A stretch of 64,000 nt of DNA from Parasponia andersonii (taxonomy: Eukaryota; Streptophyta; Magnoliopsida; Rosales; Cannabaceae), in the NCBI GenBank assembly GCA_002914805.1, contig JXTB01000864.1:1-64000 (forward strand), given 5' to 3'. The notes beneath the pieces were generated by a model. It had not been told where the DNA came from. It ran no database searches and was given only the letters and a program-made list of their open reading frames with translations. This document shows, piece after piece, positions 24,735 through 36,402 of the stretch (positions are counted from its first letter, which is position 1; every line of letters starts with the position of its first letter). Both the position numbers and the translations under genes were made by a program.

Positions 24735-25703
24735 TCTTCTCTTTTTTCTTCAACATAATTGACTTTTTCTTTAATACTGCTATTGGGTGCTCTACCCTCT
24801 CTACGTAATGGCTAAACTTGTGATAATTGAAACATTCAACTTGAGACTTCTCAGGCTTTAAGTTCATTCGATCTCTACCACAACCTCTTGTAGAGCTTTC
24901 TCCTATTTCAAAATTGCTGATATAATAATTGTGGTTGTTGTTGGAATTCCAACCTTGTCCACGACCTCAACTTATACCACGTCCTTGTTCTCGGGCTTGT
25001 CCTTTACCACGACTATGTTGACTTCTTTCACTACATTGGCTATCTTCTTTCTTTGTAAGTTGTGTCTTGAGAAGTTGCTCCTTAAAATTAGGCTTCTTTT
25101 TTTCCTTTTCCTCGTAAGCTTGTAAAGAATCCAAGAGTTATTTTATCATCATGACTCCCAAATCTTTAGTTTCTTCGATAATAGTAACAATATTCTTGAA
25201 CTTTGGATCTAACGATTGAATAATCTTTTCAATGATCATAACATTTTCAAGTTTCTCAGCATTTCACTTCATTTGATTTGAAAAGGCTAAAACTCTTGAA
25301 AAATAGTCAAAAACTGACTTAGTCTCATGTGTAGTAAATCAAACTCTCCTCTTAGAGTTTGAATACGGACCTTTTTAATCTTTTTTTCTCCCTTATATGA
25401 AATTCGAAGTTTCTCCCATGCTTTTTTAGCGGAGGTTGCACTTGAGATTTTCTTAAACCCGTCGTCATCTAAGGCCTGGTAGATGAGGAATAGAGCTTTT
25501 TTGTCTCTCTTTCTTGAATTTTTTAAACTATCATTTTGTTTTAAGAATAGTGTTGCCTCATCTCTTGGTTCTTCGTAGTCATTCTCTACTAATTCCTAAA
25601 CATCATGTGCTCCAAGGAGGACTTTCATTTTGATAGTCCAATTATCAAAGTTGTTGCCTTTAAATGTTAGAACTTGAAAAGATGCTAAACTGCCAGTAGC
25701 CAT
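24735..25703 (-). pseudogene. copia gag (broken)
   Basis: ATG at 25703 opens a UBN2-type gag domain: FKGNNFDNWTIKM near 25650, and KKAWEKL near 25430. An in-frame stop follows within 40 codons, with others later. A zinc knuckle near 24830 reads C-x2-Y where the second cysteine should be, so it is probably non-functional. Confidence 0.85.
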
Positions 25704-26238
25704 AACTCTTAACAGAATGAGCTTTTGGAAATTTCAACTACACGGATAGATTCAGAACGTCGAAAAATCTTAAGATTAACTTGTATATCGACTTAATCAA
25801 AGTCAACGGTCAAAGTCAATACTCGGTCAACGGTTAACGCTGGTCAATAATCGGGTCAATAGCGCGGTCAATGGCTCTGACGACATAGTCAATGACGCAG
25901 TCTTATGGCTCTGACAGCTTGATCAATGACTCTAATAGCTCGGTCAATAGTTATGACGGCTTGGTCAAACGACTCTAACTCGGCTTAACTCGGTGAGTTG
26001 ATTGGGTTATGACAATAAACTTCCGACAACTCGTTCAGACTTATTCGGACTCCGATTAGGCGGATTTTTGTGGCAAGGTTTTCGTCTCGTCGAGTTTTTC
26101 GATTTGATATGTAATAATGGTATATTTGGAATAAATAGATAATACTCTCAATCTCAAGAATTCTTTTCTGATGTGGAAGATTAGTCAAAGCTGCAACCAT
26201 AGAGCATACTTAGAATTTCATGAGAACTCACAACTTCA

Positions 26239-26249
26239 CTCTGATACCA
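26239..26249 (-). promoter_or_regulatory. Primer-binding site of the copia element
   Basis: The minus strand reads TGGTATCAGAG, three bases inside the right LTR, matching the initiator-methionine tRNA type. Confidence 0.88.
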
Positions 26250-26252
26250 CTT

Positions 26253-26707
26253 TGTTGGAAATAAAATAAGCTTTGTTATTCACTCAAATATTTTTATAAA
26301 GTTTCACTTTTCAAGCTCACTCACTCACTAGAAGCTATGCTTCTTTCTCTCTTCTCCTCACTTTTAGAAGTTTTGCTTCTTACTTGATGCTTAGAACTCA
26401 AATGAAGAGGAGTATTTATACTACATAAGAAACAATGAGAACCACACAAATAAACAATTACAAAAAGCCTAAGCCACACATATTTTCTTCTAAACACTTC
26501 TAATAATAATCTAAGTAATTAAATAATTCACATGTAAAAAACTAATATCTAGCTAATACTAGAAGATTCTAAGTGGAAGACTTCTTCAATTTGGACTTGG
26601 ACTTCTTCTTTTATGAGCTTTGTACTTGGGGTAAGTCCAACTTATTGGGTTTCATATTGATTAGCCTAAAACACTTCTTATGGGCTTAAACACGTTTATT
26701 TTCAACA
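26253..26707 (-). repeat. 5' LTR of the copia element
   Basis: Its partner is 21160-21627. It ends TTTTCAACA on the + strand at 26707. Confidence 0.95.
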
Positions 26708-26712
26708 GTATC

Positions 26713-27929
26713 TTGCTAAGATACCAATATAGGTGTTACTAGTGGTATCTTTGCTAAGATACTGACTAAGTAGGACACCTATATATATATTCATATATAT
26801 TAAATATACACAATATTAATGTGTTAAATTGATGAGGTACAAAGAGGATTAAAAAAAAACAATAATGTGAATATGTCTAAGTTTTTTTCTATTAAATTAT
26901 TACCACTTTATGTGCCTAAGAAAAGAAACCCCAAAAGAAAAATTAAAGCTACTAAAAAATTAAAAAGCGGTTAAAGTGAAAAAAAATACATACTAATAAT
27001 AATAATTTATTTCTATACTAAGTTATAATTAAAAAAGAAAATAAAAACATAAACAAAAGAAAAAGAAAAAATCTGTTCAAAAGAAAAAAAAAAGCTAAAA
27101 GAAAAAATCTTTATGTGTTTAAATTTATTTATTTTTATCTATTAAAACTTTAACATAGTTTTTTTTTAAGAAAAAAAATATTAAATGTACTGTCAGCCAC
27201 AACGAGCTGGCCGCAGCTCGGTTTTACATTGAACAAAGGAAAGAAACGTATAAACCAAAATAGGAAAAATTGCGACCGTATTTTTCAAAAGTTGGGACCG
27301 TATTTTTCAAAAGTTTTCACCAAAAACTATACTGGGCATAATTTCCTCTCTGAGAAATGGTTGTTTTTGAATTACTATTAAAATTGAACGCTTTTATTAA
27401 AAGGTACTGAGATATATCAGTATTTAAATTGATATACTTCGTATGAAGTTAACCTACTGACACAAAAATTATAAAAAAATGGAGCCATTTCTTAAATATG
27501 TGAAAAAAAACGACCCTGTTTAAATTAATGTGAAAATTATGGCAACTTATTATAAATGATAAATTACAAAAAAAAAAATATTATGAGATTTGAATATTCT
27601 GTAATTTAAATCCTAAAATTTGAAGTCGATAAAATAATATGTTTAGACTGAAAATTTCTGAAAATTAATATCATAAATTAATTTTTTGAATAATTTTAAC
27701 TGATAAAAAATAATAATATTTTTAAAATTAAAAAATAATAAAGATTAATCTAATTTTAATTGAGAATATTATTATCTTTTATTATTAAAATTAATCGATA
27801 TATCAATTTAAAGTAATCCTAAAATATTATTATTTCAGAGAGTAAAAAATTCTATATTTAAATTACAAAAAATTCAAACTTCATGTATTTTTTTTTACGC
27901 TGTAATATATACTAAAAGACTAATAAACT
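26713..27929. other. AT-rich non-genic stretch
   Basis: The first 80 bases continue the tandem repeats of 20430-21159. A short direct repeat GACCGTATTTTTCAAAAGTT occurs at 27275 and 27298. No gene seen. Confidence 0.6.
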
Positions 27930-27998
27930 GAAACATTATAGGCCCAAGAAACCACGTTCGGTAGCCCGAATTTGAACCCTACTCTCTGCTCTCTCTCA

Positions 27999-28036
<38 letters not shown>

Positions 28037-28120
28037 GTGGCCTAACCGCCGTCGAAATTCTCGACCCTTCTCCGCCACGCGCCGCAGGTCGCCCGCCGTT
28101 CATTCACCTTCAAGCCGCAG
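27930..28120 (+). other. Probable promoter-proximal 5'-UTR exon of the F-box gene
   Basis: A (CT)n microsatellite (about 28000-28030) leads into a GC-rich, ATG-free stretch that ends GCCGCAG|GTGTTGATAA, a good splice-donor context at 28120/28121. CT-rich 5' leaders with a leader intron are common in plants. No transcript evidence is available. Confidence 0.5.
28000..28030 (+). repeat. (CT)n microsatellite in the probable leader
   Basis: About 15 uninterrupted CT units follow shorter CT runs. Confidence 0.95.
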
Positions 28121-28803
28121 GTGTTGATAATTTTGCTTTTTAATTTTCGGAGTTGTGTTAATATAGTTTTTTTTTTTTTTGGTCAGTTATTTGAGACCTG
28201 GAAGATAATTACGCAAAAATATGTCTGCAATTTAACTTAAATTTTCTTTGAGTCTTATATTACTGTATTAATGTTGTTCTCGTCTTATTTATTTTTGTAT
28301 GTTTGTTTTAGGAACTAATCTAATACACTCAACTAATATGCGCTGTGAGTTTGAGTTGAGCCATTTAGAATTCGACTCTGCAGCTTATACAGTGGTTTTT
28401 ATATTTTAGGATTGATTTGAGCATCTTTGTGATATTTTACGTTTCAAGCCCTATAAATGAAAGGGCAATTAACCTCTACTTTTAACATTCTTTTCCACAA
28501 AAGCCCCCTAAGTCCTATCCTAACCTTTTTTTTTTTTTTTTTTTTTCTCTACCTTAGCGTCGTCAAAGTCATTCAAGAGCAGAGAGCTCTGTTCCACTTC
28601 CATCACTGCTCCAACAATACATGATACACCACTTTCATATATAGGCTGGGACTTCGGTAACTGATTCCACCAAGCCACTTGGGAAGAAGAAAAGTCAAGT
28701 TTTAACTTTTTCAACTATTCTTTCTTGATATCTATTTATTTGGTTTGCATGTACTTTTGGATAACATTTATCCACGTGCATAGGAAAAGTGTTGACATGT
28801 ACA
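28121..28803 (+). other. Probable leader intron(s) of the F-box gene
   Basis: It begins GTGTTG. Two acceptor-like sites are present: a strong T-tract ending CTACCTTAG at 28557, and GTGCATAG at 28783. An internal leader exon between 28558 and about 28740 is possible. Confidence 0.4.
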
Positions 28804-29967
28804 ATGGAAAAATATGAAGATTTTGAACCAAACTCAGCGAAAATGGACCGGTTATCAGAATTACATGATCGTGTAATCCGTCGCATTCTTTGTTTAGTTC
28901 CCACTATTTACGCTGTTCAGATGAGCCTCCTTTCCAAGCGTTGGAGATACATGTGGTATTCTTTACCTGTTTCGGAATTTTCGGACCACGATTTTGCTGG
29001 AGCAATTTTGCAACATAAGCTCGGTAGATTTATGGACAAGTGTTTGAAACTACGAGAGAATGATATGCTCAGTGTTACCGATAATGCAGTAACTAAATTT
29101 AAGCTTTTGCCATACTATTCTTGGGGCAGCAATGTTGTTGGTTGGTTTAGGTTGGTTGCTAAGAGCAACATCAAGGAGTTAGATCTTTATATTATCAGAT
29201 CCGGTGAAGGTAAGCTTTGGCATTTACCTGTGGATCTACTTCGTGTAAGAGCGTTGAGTCATCTAAGGTTGAATGGAATTCAGTTGAAGGATCTTCATTC
29301 TACAAGCCTTCCATTGTTGATATCTTTGTCCTTAGTGAGAGTTCATTTGGATGATCAGGCCCTTCATAATATATTGCTAGGATGCTGCTCCCTTGAGAAA
29401 CTGCTCTTAGACTCATGTCATGGATTGTTGAACATTGAAGTTTCGAGTATTTCCCTCAAGTTTCTGAAAATTGATTGTTGTACTGGATTGTTGAAACTTG
29501 CAATTTCAAGTTCGTCTATCGAGTTTCTGGAAATGGATTCTAGTGCATGTGCAACGTTTCAAATTAAAGCTGTCAATCTTGAATCTCTAAGGTTGAGCGA
29601 TATTGTGTTGAAGGATATCCATTCTGTAAGCCTTCCATCTTTGGTATCTTTGTCTTTAGTGAGAGTCCGTTTGGATGATCAGGCCATTCACAATCTATTG
29701 TCAGGATGCTGTTCCCTTGAGAAACTGTTCTTAAACTCGTGTCATGGTTTGTATAAACCCGAAGTTTCGAGTTTGTCTCTCAAGTTTCTGGAAATTGATT
29801 CTTGTCAATCTCCGCGGTTTGAAATTAAAGCTATCAAGCTTGAATCTCTTTTATGTCATGGAGTACGTGCGTGCTTCAAATTAAATCTTTCATCGTGTAA
29901 AACACTTAAAAACCTTTCGTTGACTTCCTCGATATCAAGTGAACAAGGATTGGAATATGCAAATTAA
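28804..29967 (+). CDS. F-box/LRR-type protein, 387 aa
   Basis: F-box proteins of this plant family are substrate-recognition subunits of SCF ubiquitin ligases; the target is unknown. The F-box is at residues about 14-60 (MDRLSELHDRVIRRIL ... MSLLSKRWRYMWYSLP). Leucine-rich repeat units follow from about residue 120 to the end, including LRLNGIQLKDLHS and CCSLEKLLLDSCHGL. The second half contains an internal duplication (29281-29500 and 29605-29824, period 324 bp). I chose ATG 28804; the frame extends upstream only through a GTG. An out-of-frame ATG at 28798 makes a tiny overlapping upstream frame. The protein ends at TAA 29965 without the usual C-terminal FBD-type region, yet coding-like sequence continues in the same frame after the stop. 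It may therefore be a recently truncated gene. Related broken copies lie at 33760, 38488 and 62000. Confidence 0.8.
   Translation: MEKYEDFEPNSAKMDRLSELHDRVIRRILCLVPTIYAVQMSLLSKRWRYMWYSLPVSEFSDHDFAGAILQHKLGRFMDKCLKLRENDMLSVTDNAVTKFKLLPYYSWGSNVVGWFRLVAKSNIKELDLYIIRSGEGKLWHLPVDLLRVRALSHLRLNGIQLKDLHSTSLPLLISLSLVRVHLDDQALHNILLGCCSLEKLLLDSCHGLLNIEVSSISLKFLKIDCCTGLLKLAISSSSIEFLEMDSSACATFQIKAVNLESLRLSDIVLKDIHSVSLPSLVSLSLVRVRLDDQAIHNLLSGCCSLEKLFLNSCHGLYKPEVSSLSLKFLEIDSCQSPRFEIKAIKLESLLCHGVRACFKLNLSSCKTLKNLSLTSSISSEQGLEYAN
29281..29824 (+). repeat. Internal direct duplication within the F-box/LRR gene
   Basis: Two segments, 324 bp apart, share LKD.HS.SLP, SLSLVRV.LDDQA.HN, CCSLEKL and SCHGL. The period is exactly 108 codons, so the frame is kept. 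Confidence 0.85.
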
Positions 29968-30060
29968 TGGCGGTTAGAAAAATTAAAGGGCCATCTGCTG
30001 CAAGGTAATCTCAGTTTTCAAATTAATGAGAATGCCGAAGATGGTAGTATGATTATCTGA
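29968..30060 (+). pseudogene. In-frame continuation after the F-box stop codon
   Basis: Thirty codons follow TAA 29965 in the same frame (WRLEKLKGHLLQG...) before a TGA at 30058. Their leucine pattern fits the upstream LRR, so the TAA may be a secondary nonsense mutation. Confidence 0.45.
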
Positions 30061-30445
30061 AATTCAGAATAATTATATTTGGTTGATAATTTTTAGGATG
30101 TCAGATAACTATTTGGTTGAGTATAGGAATATGCTTAAATTAAAATTAAAAAATAATTAAAAAAATTAAATTGTTTATAAAATAATAAAATTTGTTAGTA
30201 TAAAATAAAATAATTTGTTATGATTCCTCAGTTGTCGTATTTCTTTTGTTTCATTTTTCAAGATAATTTTTAGATGGAGGATCATTTAAAATCTATATGT
30301 TTTGATAATTTTAAGATGATCTATACTTGAGAGGATTTGATTCTCGATATAATTATTTTATTGGGTATTAAAATGGTACCAAACATGAGAATACATTGAA
30401 ATACATATTCTCACTTAAAGAATACCCTATACCAAATGGCCCCTA
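30061..30445. other. Possible MITE within the former 3' part of the F-box gene
   Basis: The right edge, read on the minus strand, gives CATTTGGTATAGGGTATTCT. The left part contains TTTGGTTGAGTATAGGAATA. These are loosely inverted and MITE-like. The block separates the F-box frame from its C-terminal remnant. Exact ends and duplication were not resolved. Confidence 0.3.
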
Positions 30446-30585
30446 AAAAATATTTGTCGAGCTACTTGCCCACTTTCAAGCATAGGTAAAGACACTTTGT
30501 CCGTTGTTGAGAAACAATGACTTGAAGGACTCCTTGTTTTGGGCTACACCTTCTCTTGAGACATTGTCAACTGAATGAACAAGAA
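30446..30585 (+). pseudogene. Remnant of the F-box/LRR C-terminal region
   Basis: The frame NDLKDSLFWATPSLETLS (about 30512-30565) resembles the C-terminal FBD-type region of F-box/LRR proteins. A one-base frame change just before it and a stop soon after show decay. It may be the lost end of the gene at 28804. Confidence 0.5.
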
Positions 30586-31249
30586 TCAGGTGTTCGTTTT
30601 TGGTTGTGATCCTTGTTTGGTTGATCTATAATGTACTAATGTCTATTTATTTAAGCTTTGAGGTTATTTCCTTTCTTCTGAAAGGAAATTAGCTTCACTC
30701 TTACGCATTGGTTTCTTTTTTATTTTCTCTTTATATAGTCTTTTATTGGTACATTGGATTCTTAGGAAAGGAACTTACTGAGTTAATCTACTGTAGACTA
30801 GTATCGTGTTTCTCTAATTATCGTCTTATTTCTCCAATTTGCAAAAGTTGAAAAATATCTTTGCTAAAAGTGTTGATATATAGTAAAATCTATCGTGTTG
30901 AATTCGAAGTTGCTTTCTCTGACTTCATGTGATGAGATTGAATATTGCGGTGGGTCTCTTACTTTCAATACATTGAAACGGGGATTATTGATTAAAATAA
31001 CTGTTCTCAATCATCTGTATTTTTCTTCATGTCTCATGTAGTTTAGTCTTCTTTTTTATTTGAAATTTCATTGTTACATAAATCATTCGTATAGTGTCCA
31101 AGAGTGGACGCAACAATTTGGTGTGCAGGCTTCAGAAACTTTAAAATTTACACATCGGTTTCTTCTTAACTAGTGATTTTAGAGAGTTTAGACCATCATT
31201 GTTTACAAACGTAATAAGCAAGCAAACAACTAGAGATTTTGCGTCTTGG
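30586..31249. other. AT-rich stretch downstream of the F-box remnant
   Basis: It could be former intron or 3'-UTR; TGTGCAG near 31122-31128 is acceptor-like. No open frame of note. Confidence 0.35.
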
Positions 31250-33555
31250 TGTAACTACGTAAAAACCCATTTTAATAAAAGGGCATTATGGTCTTTCATA
31301 ATTTTAATATTAAAAATAATGAAAAAAATTAAATAAAATTTTGGGTTTAAGTGAAGTAAAACATTGAAAGTTGAGGCTGTTTTGTAATTTTAAAAGACTA
31401 GATTGAAAGAAATTTGAAAAAGTAGTGATAAAAACATAACTTTTAAAAATTTGTTAATGTCAATTTATAATTGGACACATGGCAAAATCATTTTTTTCTC
31501 TCTCCCCTCCCTTCCGACTCTCTCCGTTCTCTCTCTTTGACCGACAAAAATGCCGAAAAGACGGCAAACCTCTAAAGATGGCCTTCCTAGTCAAATTAAG
31601 TTGCGCCACTACTTGAGTCTGCACTGCATTGCAGAGATGAAGCCTCCACTGGACTTGCAGCATCGCCCGAGGGTCTCCACCACTAGTAATGAATAAAAAT
31701 AGTTGCAGATGAAAATCGGTGCCGACCCTGATTCTAGCATCGACAGGACCCCAAACTGGGCTTGTTGAATTCCTCTTAGACTGAGCTTTCTAGTGGTATT
31801 GCTATTTTAGCTAGTTTTGAGTTATTTAGTTTTGTATTATGATTTTTCAATCCGACCATTAGATCGTAAAATAAACTTCAAATTTGTGATGTACTCACAA
31901 AAAATGAAGTTTGATACATAAATTGACTATGTCTCGTTTCGTATGCCATATGGTCAAATTTTAGCCCGAGCTTGAATTGATTAAGTTATATATATAACTT
32001 AGTTAATTTGGGTATTAGGAATTCAATAATGACATCCATTTCTTCATTTGAGGTTTCGTTGGAAAAAAATATTTTAAAATGAGCGATCGAGGTTTCGAAG
32101 ATGACCCCTGACCCTTCAAATGACCGTCAAATGTTCTCAATAGCTCTGTAGTGTTATATAGTTACTCGTTTGAGGTCTGAATTCGATTACTTGATGTTAA
32201 AATTGATATAATTTTGATTTTTACATTTTTTGAATAAATATGAAATTTTGTGAAATATTTGATAAAAATATGATTTATAATTTTTTTGACATAATTTGAT
32301 ATTTAAATTGTGTATTAGGCATATCACACTAGTTGACGTGCAAAATATCTTATTTTGAACTATTTTATATAGGAACTGAATTTTATTGGTTTTGATAAAA
32401 ATGACTGTTATGCTGTTGAAATTTTTATAAAATCTAAATTGAGCGAAAATTTAGTTTTGAGAACTGAACTTGGATGATTAAAAACACTGCAGGATTTGTT
32501 TTATGATTTTGTAGAAAATATTAAATATTCTCATTCTTGTCATATATATAATATTGAATGCATCATTGCACCTATGCGGCCGATGGATTTATAGTACCCT
32601 TTTAGGTGCTTGGACTTATGATATATATCACAGTCATTGTCACTAATTCAGGTAATTCAGACACAATACACATATGCAGTCACTTATTTGGGTGACTTAC
32701 ACTATAGTGCATACTTGCGGTCATCAATCTTTGGTGGCTCGGACATATCATGATTATATTACTTGTTATGTGCTTGATTTGAATAGATTCGTACTGGATT
32801 TGATGTGATGTTTTACAATAGTTTAGAATGTTTGAATCTTTGGACAATGATTTAGTTTTGAAAAGATGTTTTAATAGTTTGGAATATTTAAACTTTTAAT
32901 AGTATTTTCAATTGAATTTATGGAAACTGTTTGAATATTTTACTGACCATGCAAGACCTTGAATATAAGTATTTTATTTTGGTTAAAAACCTACAGTTGA
33001 ATCTCTACTAAGCATTCATATGCTCACCCTCTCCTCTCACTTCATCTCACTTTCAGGTATTTGTATATTTAAGTTAGTGATCTCGATAGTTAGACAAGCT
33101 GCTAGGCTTGTTCCTGCAGTCCTGTACTTATTCCCTAGTAGGTGTCGATATCTTATTTGATTTTCTTTTCTCGTTCATATATTTAACCAAATTAGTTTAT
33201 TTACCAAGTGGATATGTGGAATGAATTTGTTACTAAAGTGAGTACTTTGTACTACAAATGATTTTATACAAATTGTTTGGACATTAGACCTAAGGTTTTA
33301 GTTAGACTTATTTTACTATAATTTATGATTTAATAAAAAGTTTCATAACAAATTAATTGAAATTCCACTAAACTTTAAGTGAAGTACTTTTTTGAAAAAT
33401 CTATATTAATGAGGTTTCCTTAATTTGAATTTTATTTATTTTTGAGAACTAAAATTTAAAATTATAAGTACTTAATTTTCTGGACTTTTGAAAAAGATCA
33501 CCGTATATTCTTTAAAATTATTAAAAATCACGACTTTAGAATTATTAAAAATCAC
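31250..33555 (+). mobile_element. Tekay-like LTR, right end lost in an assembly gap
   Basis: It starts TGTAACTACG and follows the LTR plan seen elsewhere here: an AT-rich start, a pyrimidine-rich leader (31490-31600), diverged 'GGTGCTTGGACTTATGA' repeats (32590-32760), and a GCTCACCCT stretch near 33022. About 2.3 kb is visible before the N run. No internal domain is seen, so it is probably a solo LTR. Confidence 0.7.
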
Positions 33556-33647
33556 NNNNNNNNNNNNNNNNNNNNNNNNNNNNNNNNNNNNNNNNNNNNN
33601 NNNNNNNNNNNNNNNNNNNNNNNNNNNNNNNNNNNNNNNNNNNNNNN
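33556..33647. other. Assembly gap (92 N)
   Basis: An unbroken run of N bases. Confidence 1.
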
Positions 33648-33759
33648 GGCTAGTGATATTGTTCAATACATTTTGCTAATTAATGTCTAAGCATTAAAAT
33701 CAGCTATCTCATGGTAACCCCCGTAAAAAGATGCCATTTAATTATTATTTTTAAAAAAA
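33648..33759. other. Short stretch right of the gap
   Basis: No gene or repeat recognised. Confidence 0.4.
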
Positions 33760-33854
33760 AATTAATGATTCTAATCAAACTCCTCCGTGAAAGTGGACTG
33801 ATTATTCATTCTTTCGTTTCCACTCTATATATGATTCAGATGAGCTTCCATTCA
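33760..33854 (+). pseudogene. F-box pseudogene, 5' fragment
   Basis: The last 60 bases (CATTCTTTCGTTTCCACTC ... TTCAGATGAGCTTCCATT) match 28886-28935 of the F-box gene at the nucleotide level, inside the F-box itself. The match breaks at 33854, where a solo LTR starts, and resumes at 38488. In-frame stops are present. Confidence 0.7.
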
Positions 33855-34229
33855 TGTCACAACGAAATCCAAAATCGTAAATTTTATTAATTTTAGATGA
33901 AAGAATGATTAAATATTAGTTTTATGAATTCAGGAGAAATCAGATATTAAATAATTTTGTTTTGGTCTTCAAATCATTATGAATTCCATAATCGTTTAAA
34001 CTCTTATTAGTATTTAATTACTTAAGAAAATACCCGTTAAAGTTCAAGAAACTTTCTCGCTATCTCATTTGGATACACGTTGAGAAATCATAAGTTTTTT
34101 TTTGTTGGTAAATTGAGTTAAATTGAAAATTTTAGTCCAATGTCTAAAATAATTTATAAAGAATTAAGTTGTCAAGTTAATAACAAAATTATCCTCATAT
34201 ATCTGCTTACTAATCTTGGCTAAATAAAC

Positions 34230-34541
34230 GAACAAGGAAAGGAAGTTAACAGAGTATAAACATCCACCAGAGAAGAGAAGTGGGAAAGCAAGTATAAGCT
34301 ATGCAGCTTGACTGATCACTGAGATTACTTGAATGAACAAGGAAAGGAAGTTAACAGAGTATAAACACCCACCAGAGAAGAGAAGTGAGAAAGCAAGTAT
34401 AAACTATGCAGCTTGGCTGATTACTGGGATTACTTGAATGAACAAGGAAAGGAAGTTAACAGAGTATAAACACCCACCAGAGAAGAGAAGTGAGAAAGTA
34501 AGTATAAGCTATGCAGCTTGGCTGATCACTGGGATTACTTG
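34230..34541 (+). repeat. Three tandem copies of a 105 bp unit
   Basis: Units start at 34230, 34335 and 34440 with GAACAAGGAAAGGAAGTTAA and are nearly identical. The unit is part of the host LTR; other LTR copies here have it only once. The last unit ends where the next solo LTR begins. Confidence 0.97.
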
Positions 34542-36402
34542 TAAACCCCGAAAAAATCCTAGACTTGTAAAATTAGCTTAATAATTATTAATTATCATGA
34601 TCTTTTTATATTAATATATTCTATTGAAGAATAAATTTATCATGATTCATTTTCTTGTCTAAAATTTTATTATGTATATTTAATTTCTTTGAACATAGAA
34701 AGTGAGTAGTTATATACTAATGAATTTCGTGAATATGTTATAGTGAGATACACATAAGAAAGTCAAGTTAAACTATGTGCCTAATTTCAAGTATAAATTA
34801 TTTTACAACATATATGGCTATTGTTATTAATAAGAAGTAGGCTCAGTTAATAATGTTTATTACTGGGTTCTAAATTGTTTGAGTTCAAAAATAATTTATT
34901 TTACCCCAATTGATAATAGGAAAATCTAAATTTGAAATTGTTAGCATTCTTTTTTGTAATAATCATTGATTTTAATCCTTTAGCCTAATCTCATTTATCT
35001 TGGCCTAATAGGTAATAAGAAATCCTAAGTTGAAGTAAGTATTTTAACCCCAAGTAATAAGTTAAATGGTCACAAGTAATATATATATATAGAAATAGTA
35101 AAAGAAAACTTAATAATGTAGCCATTATAATATTTTAATAATATGCATATATACTCATCAATTCACTTATAAGAATGGAAAATGATGTAAAGACCATTAA
35201 CATATTTTATCTATATATTATCACTATTAAAATAAAAGAAATCTATTAATTACATTAGAAAACAAAACAAAATTAGGTACGTTATATAATCATGCATTAA
35301 TAATTTGAATGATATATCTATTATGTAGATTTTATAGATATTAAATGTAAATATGATAAGATAATATATTATTTTTTTAAGTGGATGATGCATAGTTAAG
35401 TTAATAAAATTAATTTAATTGCAAGATGAAAAGATAACAAATTAAAAAAAGTTAGGTAAATGGCGATTATTATTAATATTTTTTTAATTAAATTTTAATT
35501 ATATTTTATGCACATAATTAGCCTATAAGTAAGGCATATGTGATAAAAGATTACTTCATAAAATATAAATTAAAAGATAACCTAAAGATGCAAAAATTGA
35601 ACTTTCATAAAATGCTATTCATATGACATATTTTGTGAGTTAAATTGTACTTACTGAGTGAAAGCTCACATAATGTAAATGTCCATGTTATAGGTATTAA
35701 ATGTAAGCAACCTTTGTTTTAAACGATGAGTTGACCAAAATCGAGGTGGAGATAGATACGAGGCACGAGTTTTGGGATACATCCATAATATCCGTATATG
35801 TTATTTTCTCTTTAAACGAGATAGTTTACTTAAATATGTAAGATTAAGAAAAATATTTCCTTAAGTTAATATCGAGATAATATATTTTAATATGAAATCT
35901 TAATTTTAAGTTTTATTATACTTCTAAGATTAAGTAATCATTTTGTTAAATATAATATGACTAATTTTATTCAAATATCCCGTAATAGAATACCATACAT
36001 ATATTATCTTGAAGTATATTTTCAACAATTAAAGATTTTTAAATAAATATGTTATTTTATTGTAGTATCTAATAAATAAATATAAGACTAAATAGGCTGT
36101 GTCAAAAAGACTTAAATTTGTCTAAGAAGAGCTTGGGACTTAAAAGGTCCGCATATGATCTCTCTCTTCACCTAGAAACCTTTTTAGTTGCACATTATTT
36201 AAACCTTACAAAAAAAATATTTTCTCCACTAGTTTGTCTAAATTTCTTAATATGATGTTTAGAATAATTGATTTACTACTTTGAGAAGATTATATATAAA
36301 AAAATTCCATAAATTTTCATAGTCCAAATTTGGGACTTTAAAAAAATAAAATAAGTTAAGAACATATATAGATGTTGGTCTAAAAAAAATTGGATCGTTG
36401 CA
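34540..36402 (+). mobile_element. Solo gypsy-like LTR nested in an LTR
   Basis: It runs from TGTAAACCCC to TCGTTGCA (1,863 bp), with a perfect TTACT duplication at 34535-34539 and 36403-36407. An 'ACTTACTGAGTGAAAGCTCA' stretch near 35652 corresponds to the GCTCACCCC region of the Tekay LTRs and sets the + orientation. No coding region. Confidence 0.85.

Larger units (their letters stand above)
21160..26707 (-). mobile_element. Ty1/copia retrotransposon, complete but defective (5.5 kb)
   Basis: It has two LTRs of 468 and 455 bp, each with TGTTGGAAAT and TTTTCAACA ends. A tRNA-iMet-type PBS lies inside the right LTR and a polypurine tract inside the left LTR. Coding order on the minus strand is gag, protease, integrase, RT, RNase H, which is the copia order. 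The flanks ATATC (21155-21159) and GTATC (26708-26712) are a duplication with one mismatch. Stops and frameshifts throughout make it non-autonomous. It interrupts the tandem repeats at 20430. Confidence 0.95.

Noticed and set aside
34230..34541. CRISPR-like regular repeat array
   Set aside because: Units are directly adjacent with no unique spacers, in a plant LTR.
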